Source: Rhodobacterales bacterium HKCCSP123
Lineage (GTDB): Bacteria; Pseudomonadota; Alphaproteobacteria; Rhodobacterales; Rhodobacteraceae
Assembly: GCA_015689745.1 (NCBI GenBank)
Contig: WVSO01000005.1
Location: 40,001 to 96,916, forward strand
Reading direction: 5' to 3'
DNA length: 56,916 nt
The position numbers and the translations under genes were made by a program. Each line of letters begins with the position of its first letter. Positions within the stretch are counted from its first letter, which is position 1. Below the pieces are notes generated by a model, which saw only the letters and a program-made list of their open reading frames with translations, had not been told where the DNA came from and searched no databases. This document shows positions 34,502 to 40,940 of this stretch, one piece after another.

Positions 34502-34984
34502 GTGACCGTGCTGCCCGTCGAGAATGTCCAAGATTATCCCCGCCCGCCGCGGCTCGAAAGGGTCGATGCGGTGCTGAAGGTCGTGTTCGCCGGCGTACCC
34601 ATCGCCGAGACGGAGCCTGGCACGGCCTGGCGCGTGCTCGAGACGCATCATGCGCCCACCTATTACCTGCCGCCCGAGGCGGTGCTGTCGGCGGCGCTGG
34701 TCCCCTCCATGCGCGAGACCTTTTGCGAATGGAAGGGGCGGGCGGCCTATTTCGACCTTGTCCTGAACGGGCGGCGGTCGCGCAACGCGGCCTGGACGTA
34801 TCCCGCGCCGACCGCCCGGTTCGAGGGCATCAGGGACCATCTCGCCTTCTACGCGACATCGGTCGATGGCGCGTGGGTGGGCGACATCAAGGTGGTCCCC
34901 CAGCCGGGCGATTTCTACGGAGGTTGGGTCACGCCGAACCTGACAGGGCGGATCAAGGGCGCGGCGGGCACGCTGCACTGGTAG
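34502..34984 (+). CDS. DUF427 domain-containing protein
   Basis: A 160-aa protein of the DUF427 (NTP-transferase-like small beta) family. ETHHAPTYYLPPEAV, CEWKGRAAYFDLVLNGRR and NAAWTYPAPT are typical. It probably initiates at GTG 34502, because AAGGAGGG (34487-34494) lies 7 nt upstream and no ATG in this frame fits. Function is unknown. It converges on the hypothetical gene at 34988 with 3 bp between the stops. Confidence 0.8.
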   Translation: MTVLPVENVQDYPRPPRLERVDAVLKVVFAGVPIAETEPGTAWRVLETHHAPTYYLPPEAVLSAALVPSMRETFCEWKGRAAYFDLVLNGRRSRNAAWTYPAPTARFEGIRDHLAFYATSVDGAWVGDIKVVPQPGDFYGGWVTPNLTGRIKGAAGTLHW

Positions 34985-34987
34985 GGC

Positions 34988-35497
34988 TCAGGGTCGCGGC
35001 GGAAGGGCCCCGGGATCGACCAGCCGGGCAAGTTCCACCCAGGTCGCGGGGTCATGCAGGGTCCAGACGCCGCCGCCGACGGTGTAGCCATAGGTGACCG
35101 TGCCGCCCTCGCGCAGGGCATAGGTGATCTCTGCCCCTGTCGTGGTGAGCGTTGCCACCTCCTCCCGTGTCCAGAGGGCCGCGCCCTCCCGCCGCAAGGC
35201 CCAGATGCCCCGGTCGGTCGCACCATCGAGCGTCACGGTATAGCTGCCATCGCCGCCAAAGACCCACTCCGCTCCGGTGTCGCGTCCGCGCCAGCGCCCC
35301 TCGGGTGGCTCGGTGATGCCCGAGAGGCGGTCATGCGCTTCGCCCTCCCAATGCATCACGGCGCCGCCCGCCTCGAAACTGACTGGACTTTCGGGGTCGG
35401 CGACATGGTAGACGCCATCGGCATCCACCTCGTAGGTGCGGGGCTCGCCCGGGACGATCCAGATGCCGACAAGTCCCGGGTCGATGACGTCCCTCAT
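34988..35497 (-). CDS. Hypothetical beta-rich protein
   Basis: A 169-aa protein with no signal peptide or recognised domain. It has short repeated strands containing G, W, T and E residues (GRWRGRDTGAEWVFGGDGSYTV, GGTVTYGYTVGGGVWTL), like a small beta-barrel. Its ATG overlaps the stop codon of the upstream flavin-oxidoreductase gene (ATGA at 35494-35497), so it is translationally coupled and may work with that protein. Confidence 0.65.
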   Translation of the reverse strand: MRDVIDPGLVGIWIVPGEPRTYEVDADGVYHVADPESPVSFEAGGAVMHWEGEAHDRLSGITEPPEGRWRGRDTGAEWVFGGDGSYTVTLDGATDRGIWALRREGAALWTREEVATLTTTGAEITYALREGGTVTYGYTVGGGVWTLHDPATWVELARLVDPGALPPRP

Positions 35498-35973
35498 GGC
35501 AGGAGGTCCTCCGGCGACAGGCGGTAGGCCTTGCCGAAGCCGCCGTTCAGGAAGCCCGCGACGGGCGCGAAGCGGGTCAGGCCGAAATCGCCGAAATCGT
35601 AGTAGAGTGTCGCCTTCGGGTAGAGCGACAGGTAGTGGTCGCGCAGGCCAGCCTTGTCGGCGGCCTCGGCCCGCGCCTGAAGGGTCAGGCGCGGATGGGT
35701 CAGCGGGTCGCCCTTTCCGTCCGGTTCTCCGATCAGCAGCGAACAGGCAGGATGCGCGGCGAGCGCCGCGGTATGGCTCGAGAGGGTCGAGATCAGCGTC
35801 AGCGGTGCGCCATCGGGACCGGGCACAAGCGCGATGCGCGTGACCATGGGCGCACCCGTCCCGGGGTCGATGACGGCGAGCGCGGCGAAGCGCGCCTCTG
35901 CGATCAGGCCGCGGGCCAGCGCGCGGGCCTCGTCATCCGTGGGGCGGATCGGATCGGATTTCACCTCGGTCAT
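35494..35973 (-). CDS. HugZ/pyridoxamine 5'-phosphate oxidase-like protein
   Basis: A 159-aa split-barrel flavin/heme-binding family protein. LIAEARFAALAVIDPGTGAPMVTRIALVPGPDG and the LISTLSSHTAALAAHPACSLLIGEPD segment match the FMN-binding split barrel of HugZ-like proteins, some of which degrade heme. The C-terminal YYDFGDFGLTRFAPVAGFLNGGFGKA is characteristic of this sub-family in alphaproteobacteria. ATG 35973 is chosen over the open upstream frame. It is coupled to the hypothetical gene downstream. Confidence 0.82.
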   Translation of the reverse strand: MTEVKSDPIRPTDDEARALARGLIAEARFAALAVIDPGTGAPMVTRIALVPGPDGAPLTLISTLSSHTAALAAHPACSLLIGEPDGKGDPLTHPRLTLQARAEAADKAGLRDHYLSLYPKATLYYDFGDFGLTRFAPVAGFLNGGFGKAYRLSPEDLLP

Positions 35974-36181
35974 GGCGGCGAGCCTAGCCGCGGTTCCGGG
36001 ACTGTGCCAGAGGAACGGCGGCGGACCGGCATGCCGCGGCCCGGCCCGGCCCGAGCGTGGCGGGCCGGCAACGCCTTGCGGCATTCTTCGGTGGACTTCG
36101 TCAACACAACCGCAACCCTGCTTGCGCCCCGGCGGCCCTCGGGGCAGCCTGCTGACTCGCCACGACCACGGGGGGGATGTC

Positions 36182-36781
36182 ATGGCCCTGGTACCACCGC
36201 TCGGCGAGACCGAGATGGAGCCGGATCTGCGCGGGCATGTGCAGTTCTTCAAGGGACCCTTGGGGGTGATCCCCAACTCGGTCCGCACCATGGCGCATCG
36301 CGCCCCCATCGCGCGTGCCTTCACGGACCTCAACGTCGCAGTGATGACCGATTACGGTTCGGGCGTGACGCCCGAGTTCAAGCGGCTGATCGGCTATGTT
36401 TCCAGCTTCGCCTCGGGTTGTCTCTATTGCCAGGCGCACATGATCCTGGCCTCGGAGCGGTTCAACGCGAGCGAGGAGCGCCTGAACGACGTGTTCGACT
36501 TCGAGCAGAGCCCGCAGTTCAGCGATGCCGAGAAGGCGGCACTCGCCTTTGCCCATGCGGCCACCCAGGTGCCGAACGCGGTGACGCCCGAGGTGGGCGC
36601 GCGCCTGCGCGCACATTGGGACGAGGGCCAGATCGTCGAGATCATGGGCGTTGTCGCGCTCTTCGGCTACCTCAACCGCTGGAACGATTCGATGGGCTCG
36701 GCGCTCGAGGATCTTCCGATCTCGAAGGGCGAGCAGCGCCTTGCCGGGGCGACGGGCTGGAGCGTGGGCAAGCACCGATGA
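36182..36781 (+). CDS. Carboxymuconolactone decarboxylase (AhpD-like) family protein
   Basis: A 199-aa all-helical AhpD-fold protein. The redox/proton-relay motif CLYCQAH (CxxC with His) follows FKRLIGYVSSFASG, and YLNRWNDSMG is near the C-terminus. These proteins act as peroxidase-like alkyl hydroperoxide reductase partners or decarboxylases; which applies is unknown. GGGGGGA precedes ATG 36182. It overlaps the next gene by ATGA, indicating coupling. Confidence 0.88.
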   Translation: MALVPPLGETEMEPDLRGHVQFFKGPLGVIPNSVRTMAHRAPIARAFTDLNVAVMTDYGSGVTPEFKRLIGYVSSFASGCLYCQAHMILASERFNASEERLNDVFDFEQSPQFSDAEKAALAFAHAATQVPNAVTPEVGARLRAHWDEGQIVEIMGVVALFGYLNRWNDSMGSALEDLPISKGEQRLAGATGWSVGKHR

Positions 36782-37614
36782 GCGAGTTGTCCGGACAGGT
36801 GCGCGAGGCCCTCAGGGCGCGGGGAGAGCCGGTCAGCCGACTGGGCTATTTCTGCGCGCCCTTCCGACCCGCGTCCGGCCCGCTGTCCGACCGCGTGATC
36901 AAGACCTATCGCGGCGGGCGCGACCCGGAACTGCTGGAACAGCTCGCACGCCGCCACGACGCCTATGTCGAGGTGCTGCGCTGGGCCGGGGTGCGCCTGC
37001 CCGAGACGCGGTTCCTGCTTCTGAACGAGGCGGGCTACATCCAGCCCGTGATCGTGCAGGAGGCGCTGGACGAGCGCCTGCTGATGCGGCCGCAGATCGA
37101 GGCCGCGGCGCTGCCCGATGCGCTTGCCATTCTCGAGGGCGCCGCGTCCGGCATCGCCGCCTTCTGGGCGCGTGTCGCGCAGCGACCCGAGCGCATCGGC
37201 TACCACCCTTCGATCCGCAACTTCGCCTTCGACGAGGACGGGCCGATCTTCTTCGACACCTTCCCGCCGCTGATCGGCTACTCGCGCGAGGAGATGGGGC
37301 GCCTGCTGCTGCGCTTCTCGGAAAGCGGGCTGGTGCGGGGCATGGGCACCGTGATGCCCGAGCGCATCCGGGGGATACAGGACGAGTGGTATTCGCCCGC
37401 GGGAACCATCGTCGGGCTGATCGGCAGCGCGGTGCGCCTGCGCCCCGAGGACGGACCCGCGATCCTCGACTGGGCGCGCGGCTTTGCGGCGGGACAGCTG
37501 AAACCGAGCCTGCGCGACGAGGTGCTGGCCGAGCTCGACCGCCCCCCGCGGTTGCCTGCCTTCTGGACAGGCATGCGGAGCCTGCTTGGTCTCGAGGGCA
37601 AGCCGAATGTCTGA
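36778..37614 (+). CDS. Conserved-looking hypothetical protein with a kinase-like motif
   Basis: A 278-aa protein that I cannot assign to a named family. The segment YHPSIRNFAFDEDGPIFFDTFPPLIG resembles the catalytic loop to DFG-like strand of aminoglycoside-phosphotransferase/kinase-like folds (N...D...FFDT), and the N-terminal VIKTYRGG could hold the ATP-binding lysine. No signal or membrane segments are seen. The start ATG overlaps the AhpD-like stop (ATGA) and its 3' end overlaps trmL by 8 bp, so the three genes form one translation-coupled unit. Confidence 0.7.
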   Translation: MSELSGQVREALRARGEPVSRLGYFCAPFRPASGPLSDRVIKTYRGGRDPELLEQLARRHDAYVEVLRWAGVRLPETRFLLLNEAGYIQPVIVQEALDERLLMRPQIEAAALPDALAILEGAASGIAAFWARVAQRPERIGYHPSIRNFAFDEDGPIFFDTFPPLIGYSREEMGRLLLRFSESGLVRGMGTVMPERIRGIQDEWYSPAGTIVGLIGSAVRLRPEDGPAILDWARGFAAGQLKPSLRDEVLAELDRPPRLPAFWTGMRSLLGLEGKPNV

Positions 37615-38089
37615 TCCGCCGCGCGCGGACATGAAGATCGTGCTCGTCACGCCCGAGATCCCGGGCAACACCGGCACCATCGGGCGCACCTGCGTCGCGC
37701 TCGATCTCGAGCTGATCCTGATCCGGCCCTACGGGTTCGACATCTCCGAGAAATCCGTGCGGCGCGCGGGCCTCGACTACTGGAAGCACGTGCGCCTGTC
37801 GGAATACGACGACTGGGCCGGGTTCATGGCCGCGCGCGCGCCGCGGCGCGACCAGCTGTTCTTCTTCGAGGACGACGGGACGGGCGGCACGGTCTATGAC
37901 CCGGCCTATCCGCCCGACGCCTACCTTGTGTTCGGGCGCGAGACCAAGGGGCTGCAACCCGGGATCCTGACGGGGATGGAAGACCGTGTCTTTCGCCTGC
38001 CGATGCGGTCGGAGCACATCCGTTCGCTGAACCTCGCCAATGCCGCGACGGCGGTGGTCTACCAGGCGATGCGTGCCTACCTGGCATGA
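37607..38089 (+). CDS. trmL: tRNA (cytidine(34)-2'-O)-methyltransferase
   Basis: A 160-aa SPOUT methyltransferase that methylates the wobble ribose of tRNA-Leu species. Knot motifs are present: PEIPGNTGTIGRTCVALDLELILIRP at the N-terminus, YLVFGRETKGLQPGIL, and RLPMRSEHIRSLNLANAATAVVYQA at the C-terminus. ATG 37607 has GAGGG at 8 nt and overlaps the upstream gene; ATG 37631 (MKIVLV) is an alternative. A gap of 114 bp follows before the pilin-like pair. Confidence 0.92.
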   Translation: MSDPPRADMKIVLVTPEIPGNTGTIGRTCVALDLELILIRPYGFDISEKSVRRAGLDYWKHVRLSEYDDWAGFMAARAPRRDQLFFFEDDGTGGTVYDPAYPPDAYLVFGRETKGLQPGILTGMEDRVFRLPMRSEHIRSLNLANAATAVVYQAMRAYLA

Positions 38090-38203
38090 TTTGATCACCG
38101 TTTCACTATGTTGTCGTACCAGAACCGCCGCTGAATTGCCGCGATTCCAAGTGCATGAGTGCGGGATGGCATTGAAGCCCAACGCATCCAAAAGGAGCTG
38201 ATC

Positions 38204-38698
38204 ATGGACTTTGGAACCTTCATCAAGAGTGACAGCGGCGCCGTGACCGTTGATTGGGTTGTTCTTACGGCCGGTGTTGTCGGCCTTGGACTGGCGACGC
38301 TCGCCATTGCCTCGAGCGGTGTCGAGAACCTCTCCCTGGACATACGGAACGCACTGGCCAATTCCGAAGTGGCCGAACAGGCGCAGGCCGTGGCCGAAGG
38401 GGTATGGGGGACACTCTCGATGCTGCATTTCGACAGCGCCGCGGCAGCCGAGCAGGAGGTCGCGAGGGTTCTTCCCCAGTATTACGACAACGATCCGCAA
38501 GCCTATTACGATTCGATCCAGGAATCATGGGCGACCGCCATGGAGGGCGGAATGGTCAACACTGCCGGGTACGAGGCTGATGTTCTCGGCGCCCTCACAG
38601 CCTATGCACAATCGCAAAACATCACCCTGAACACCGGCGAAAACCCGAGCTATTCCGACGTACATGCCGCGACGACGGCCGCGCTGCAGCCGACCTGA
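38204..38698 (+). CDS. Pilin-like small protein, copy 1
   Basis: A 164-aa protein with an N-terminal Flp/class III pilin-like hydrophobic segment: SDSGAVTVDWVVLTAGVVGL then ATLAIASSGVENLS. The remainder is polar and helical and ends in NPSYSDVHAATTAALQPT. AAAGGAG precedes ATG 38204 by 6 nt. A paralogue lies 0.7 kb downstream, and the two share the N-terminal segment and the PSYSDVHA tail while the middle has diverged. It is probably exported or assembled on the cell surface, but no tad genes are adjacent. Confidence 0.75.
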   Translation: MDFGTFIKSDSGAVTVDWVVLTAGVVGLGLATLAIASSGVENLSLDIRNALANSEVAEQAQAVAEGVWGTLSMLHFDSAAAAEQEVARVLPQYYDNDPQAYYDSIQESWATAMEGGMVNTAGYEADVLGALTAYAQSQNITLNTGENPSYSDVHAATTAALQPT

Positions 38699-38777
38699 TC
38701 CCGGACCGTTCGGCCCCGCCGCCATTGGCAGACCTAGCGCAGGCTTGACAGGCTTTTTTCTGCGGAGGACAGCCTGC

Positions 38778-39037
38778 ACGTCGGCCATCTTCGCCGATAG
38801 TACGGCCACCCCCAACATCGCCCTGGAGACCAAGCTTGGTCAGTGCGCCGACCTGCAGGACGCGTGCAGGCGACCCGAGCCGCGGTCATCATGCGCAAGC
38901 CCGGGATCGCCAATCACCCGCAACGGCGGCGGCGCGAGGGTTTCCTGGCGAGGCTGCGCCCGGGCGAGAGGTGTACCCGCAAGCGGAAGATCACCGCGCC
39001 TTGCCGGGGATGCGCGGGCACCTCGCCCAATTAATTC
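38778..39037 (+). pseudogene. Decayed copy of the ABM-domain gene
   Basis: This stretch aligns by eye over its length to the intact gene at 39976-40299. Matching anchors include GAGACcaaGcttGGtCAgTGCGCCGA near the start, GGATCGCCAAT, CGGCGGCGCGAGG, TTTCC, GCGGAagATCaCCGCGC and CCTCGCCCAATTAAT at the end. The start codon is ACG instead of ATG, about 40 bp are missing from the middle, and frames are broken. It is 260 bp against 324 bp in the intact copy. It marks a tandem duplication with the pilin-like genes. Confidence 0.75.
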
Positions 39038-39411
39038 AAATCTTTTCCTTCTCCCCACTCGGTTCTGGTCATCGTCTGGCCACATCTTCCGGGTCTTCTG
39101 GTGCCCGTAGTACCACCAAAGGCAGCCGGAGCGGTGCCATGTCTGTTAAACGGTATATCGGTTACGAGTCAGGGACATGCACCCTGGCCCTGGTCAACCT
39201 GGCGGTTGTCGGAATGACGACCGTCCCCCCGCGCATGCGGCCGTTGCGCAGATCTCCCCCTGACATCCCGATGCCACGGCAAGGACGTATCCGTCCGCCG
39301 GGCTCGGGCCTTGTCGTGGATGCCACCCCTGATCTGACCTGATCCGACCTGACCGGTCGGCACCCACGCAGCAGCGCCACGGGACGTGGCCGAACATCTG
39401 GAGATATGGAC
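39038..39411. other. Non-coding stretch before pilin-like copy 2
   Basis: No convincing gene is seen. The first 60 bases are T- and C-rich (poor in the GC bias of the surroundings). A short direct repeat, GATCTGACCT/GATCCGACCT/GACC, lies at 39331-39354. The region probably contains the promoter of the second pilin-like gene plus debris left by the duplication. Confidence 0.4.
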
Positions 39412-39903
39412 ATGCGTATTTCATCTTTCGCCGCGTCGGACTCGGGCGCGGTCACCGTCGACTGGGTCGTTCTCACGTCAGGGCTCGTGGGCCTTGGGCT
39501 TGCGACGGCCGGAGTCGTGTCGAGCGGGGTGGAGAACCTGTCGGGCGACATCCGCAACGCCCTCGCCAATATCGCCGTCGCCTCGGTTCAGGAGGAGGAG
39601 GCCGAGCTCGGCTGGGGCGATCTGAGCATGTTCGTCTGGTCGGACCAGGGCGCGGCGGAGCAGCACATGCAGGGGCTTTTGCAGTATGTCTACAACAACG
39701 ACGCGCAGGCGCTCTACGACGATGTCGTGAACGATCTGAACACGGCCTTCGCCAACAACGACCTGGACTCCGCGCAGTACAATGCCGACCGGCTCGGGTA
39801 TCTCCAAGATTACGCGACGAACAACAACATCCAGTTCAGCGGCGACAACCAGCCGAGCTATTCGGACGTGCACGCGCGCGTGACGGCCATGACGCCCACG
39901 TGA
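39412..39903 (+). CDS. Pilin-like small protein, copy 2
   Basis: A 163-aa paralogue of the protein at 38204. It shares SDSGAVTVDWVVLTSGLVGL, SSGVENLSGDIRNALAN and the tail PSYSDVHARVTAMTPT, with an acidic and Asn/Gln-rich middle (YNNDAQALYDDVVNDLNTAF). ATG 39412 is favoured over ATG 39406 because GGAG lies 8 nt upstream of it. The intact ABM-domain gene follows after about 70 bp. Confidence 0.75.
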   Translation: MRISSFAASDSGAVTVDWVVLTSGLVGLGLATAGVVSSGVENLSGDIRNALANIAVASVQEEEAELGWGDLSMFVWSDQGAAEQHMQGLLQYVYNNDAQALYDDVVNDLNTAFANNDLDSAQYNADRLGYLQDYATNNNIQFSGDNQPSYSDVHARVTAMTPT

Positions 39904-39975
39904 CCGGCCAGCGCCCCCGAGCCATTGGCATTGCGGGGGTGCTCTTGCTAGGCTGGCAGTCAGGAGGATGCCGAC

Positions 39976-40299
39976 ATGCCAGCCATCACCGCCGAGAGCA
40001 CCGCCCAGACCGTCATCACCACCTTCGAGACGACGCCCGGCCAATGCGCCGATCTGCTCGACGAGTTGCAGGCGGCCTATGCCGAGTTCATCTCGCGCCA
40101 GCCCGGATTCATCGGCGCGGGCCTGCATGTGAACGACGCGCAGACGCGGATCGCCAATTACTCGCAATGGCGGCGGCGCGAGGATTTCCAGGCGATGCTG
40201 CGCTCGGACGAGATGCGCAGCCGCAATCGCCGGATCGCCGCGCTTTGCCGGTCCTTCGAGCCCGTGCTCTACGACGTCGTCGCCCATTATGGCGCGTGA
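39976..40299 (+). CDS. Antibiotic biosynthesis monooxygenase (ABM) domain protein
   Basis: A 107-aa ferredoxin-like fold protein of the ABM superfamily. TVITTFETTPGQCADLLDELQAAYAEFISRQPGFIGAGLHVN and NYSQWRRREDFQAML follow the typical strand-helix pattern with W and R near the active site. Catalytic activity is unproven in most members. AGGAGG precedes ATG 39976 by 8 nt. It overlaps the DUF5665 gene by 11 bp. A decayed duplicate lies about 1.2 kb upstream. Confidence 0.82.
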   Translation: MPAITAESTAQTVITTFETTPGQCADLLDELQAAYAEFISRQPGFIGAGLHVNDAQTRIANYSQWRRREDFQAMLRSDEMRSRNRRIAALCRSFEPVLYDVVAHYGA

Positions 40300-40600
40300 G
40301 CCGAAGAAGACCGAGCCCGCACCGCCCGGCACGCTGGAGGAGGAGGTGCGCGCGTTGAGGCAGGAGATGACGCTCCTGCGCCAGCACAGGATGTTCCTGC
40401 TCTACCAGTCGGTGCCGCGGGTCCTCCTGTTCCGCTTCGCGAGCGGCATGGCGGTGGGTCTCGGCACGGTGATCGGCGCGACGGTGCTTCTGTCGCTCAT
40501 CATCTGGGCGCTCAGCCAGATCGAGTTCATCCCGATCATCGGCGAATGGTCGGTGCGCATCGCCGACGAGATCCAGACCCTGACGCAGAGCCCGGAATAG
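40289..40600 (+). CDS. DUF5665 domain-containing membrane protein
   Basis: A 103-aa protein with an N-terminal coiled-coil-like acidic helix (LEEEVRALRQEMTLLRQHRM) and one or two membrane segments (FASGMAVGLGTVIGATVLLSLIIWAL). The pattern fits DUF5665. It is translated from an ATG inside the 3' end of the ABM gene. Function is unknown. Confidence 0.8.
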   Translation: MAREPKKTEPAPPGTLEEEVRALRQEMTLLRQHRMFLLYQSVPRVLLFRFASGMAVGLGTVIGATVLLSLIIWALSQIEFIPIIGEWSVRIADEIQTLTQSPE

Positions 40601-40676
40601 GTCTTTCCTATCGTCGGTTGCACCGCGCGCCGGCGCGCCTACCTGTCCGGGTGAAACCAGGAAAGGAGCCTTGTCC

Positions 40677-40925
40677 ATGCAATGCCCCGTAGACGGCACC
40701 ACCCTCGTCATGGCCGACCGGCAGGGGGTCGAGATCGACTATTGCCCGCAATGCCGGGGCGTCTGGCTCGACCGGGGCGAGTTGGACAAGATCATCGAGC
40801 GGTCCGCGCCCGCGCCGCAGCCGGCGCGCGCCGCCCCACGGCCCGAGCGCGGGTACGACGATGACCGTGGTCACCAGAAGAAGAAGCGCCGCGGATCCTT
40901 CCTCGACGACATCTTCGATTTCTGA
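40677..40925 (+). CDS. TFIIB-type zinc ribbon protein
   Basis: An 82-aa protein with a zinc ribbon: CPVDG near the N-terminus and YCPQCRGVWLDRGELDKI, giving four Cys ligands. The tail is Ala/Pro-rich, then basic (HQKKKRRGS), and ends FLDDIFDF. This is the zf-TFIIB small-protein family of unknown function. AAGGAG precedes ATG 40677 by 8 nt. Its stop codon lies inside the perfect palindrome at 40922-40939. Confidence 0.88.
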   Translation: MQCPVDGTTLVMADRQGVEIDYCPQCRGVWLDRGELDKIIERSAPAPQPARAAPRPERGYDDDRGHQKKKRRGSFLDDIFDF

Positions 40926-40939
40926 AGCGATCGCTTCAG
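40922..40939. repeat. Single 18-bp perfect palindrome over a stop codon
   Basis: CTGAAGCGATCGCTTCAG is a loop-free perfect palindrome filling nearly all of the gap between the convergent zinc-ribbon and molybdenum hydroxylase genes. The zinc-ribbon stop codon lies within it. Its form matches the units of arrays A-D, but it occurs only once here. No T-tract is present. Confidence 0.85.
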
Positions 40940-40940
40940 G

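Noticed and set aside
38836-39342. A 168-codon open frame across the region between the pilin-like genes
   Set aside because: It runs in a shifted frame through the decayed ABM copy and T/C-rich non-coding DNA; the translation has no domain and the duplicate alignment explains the sequence better.
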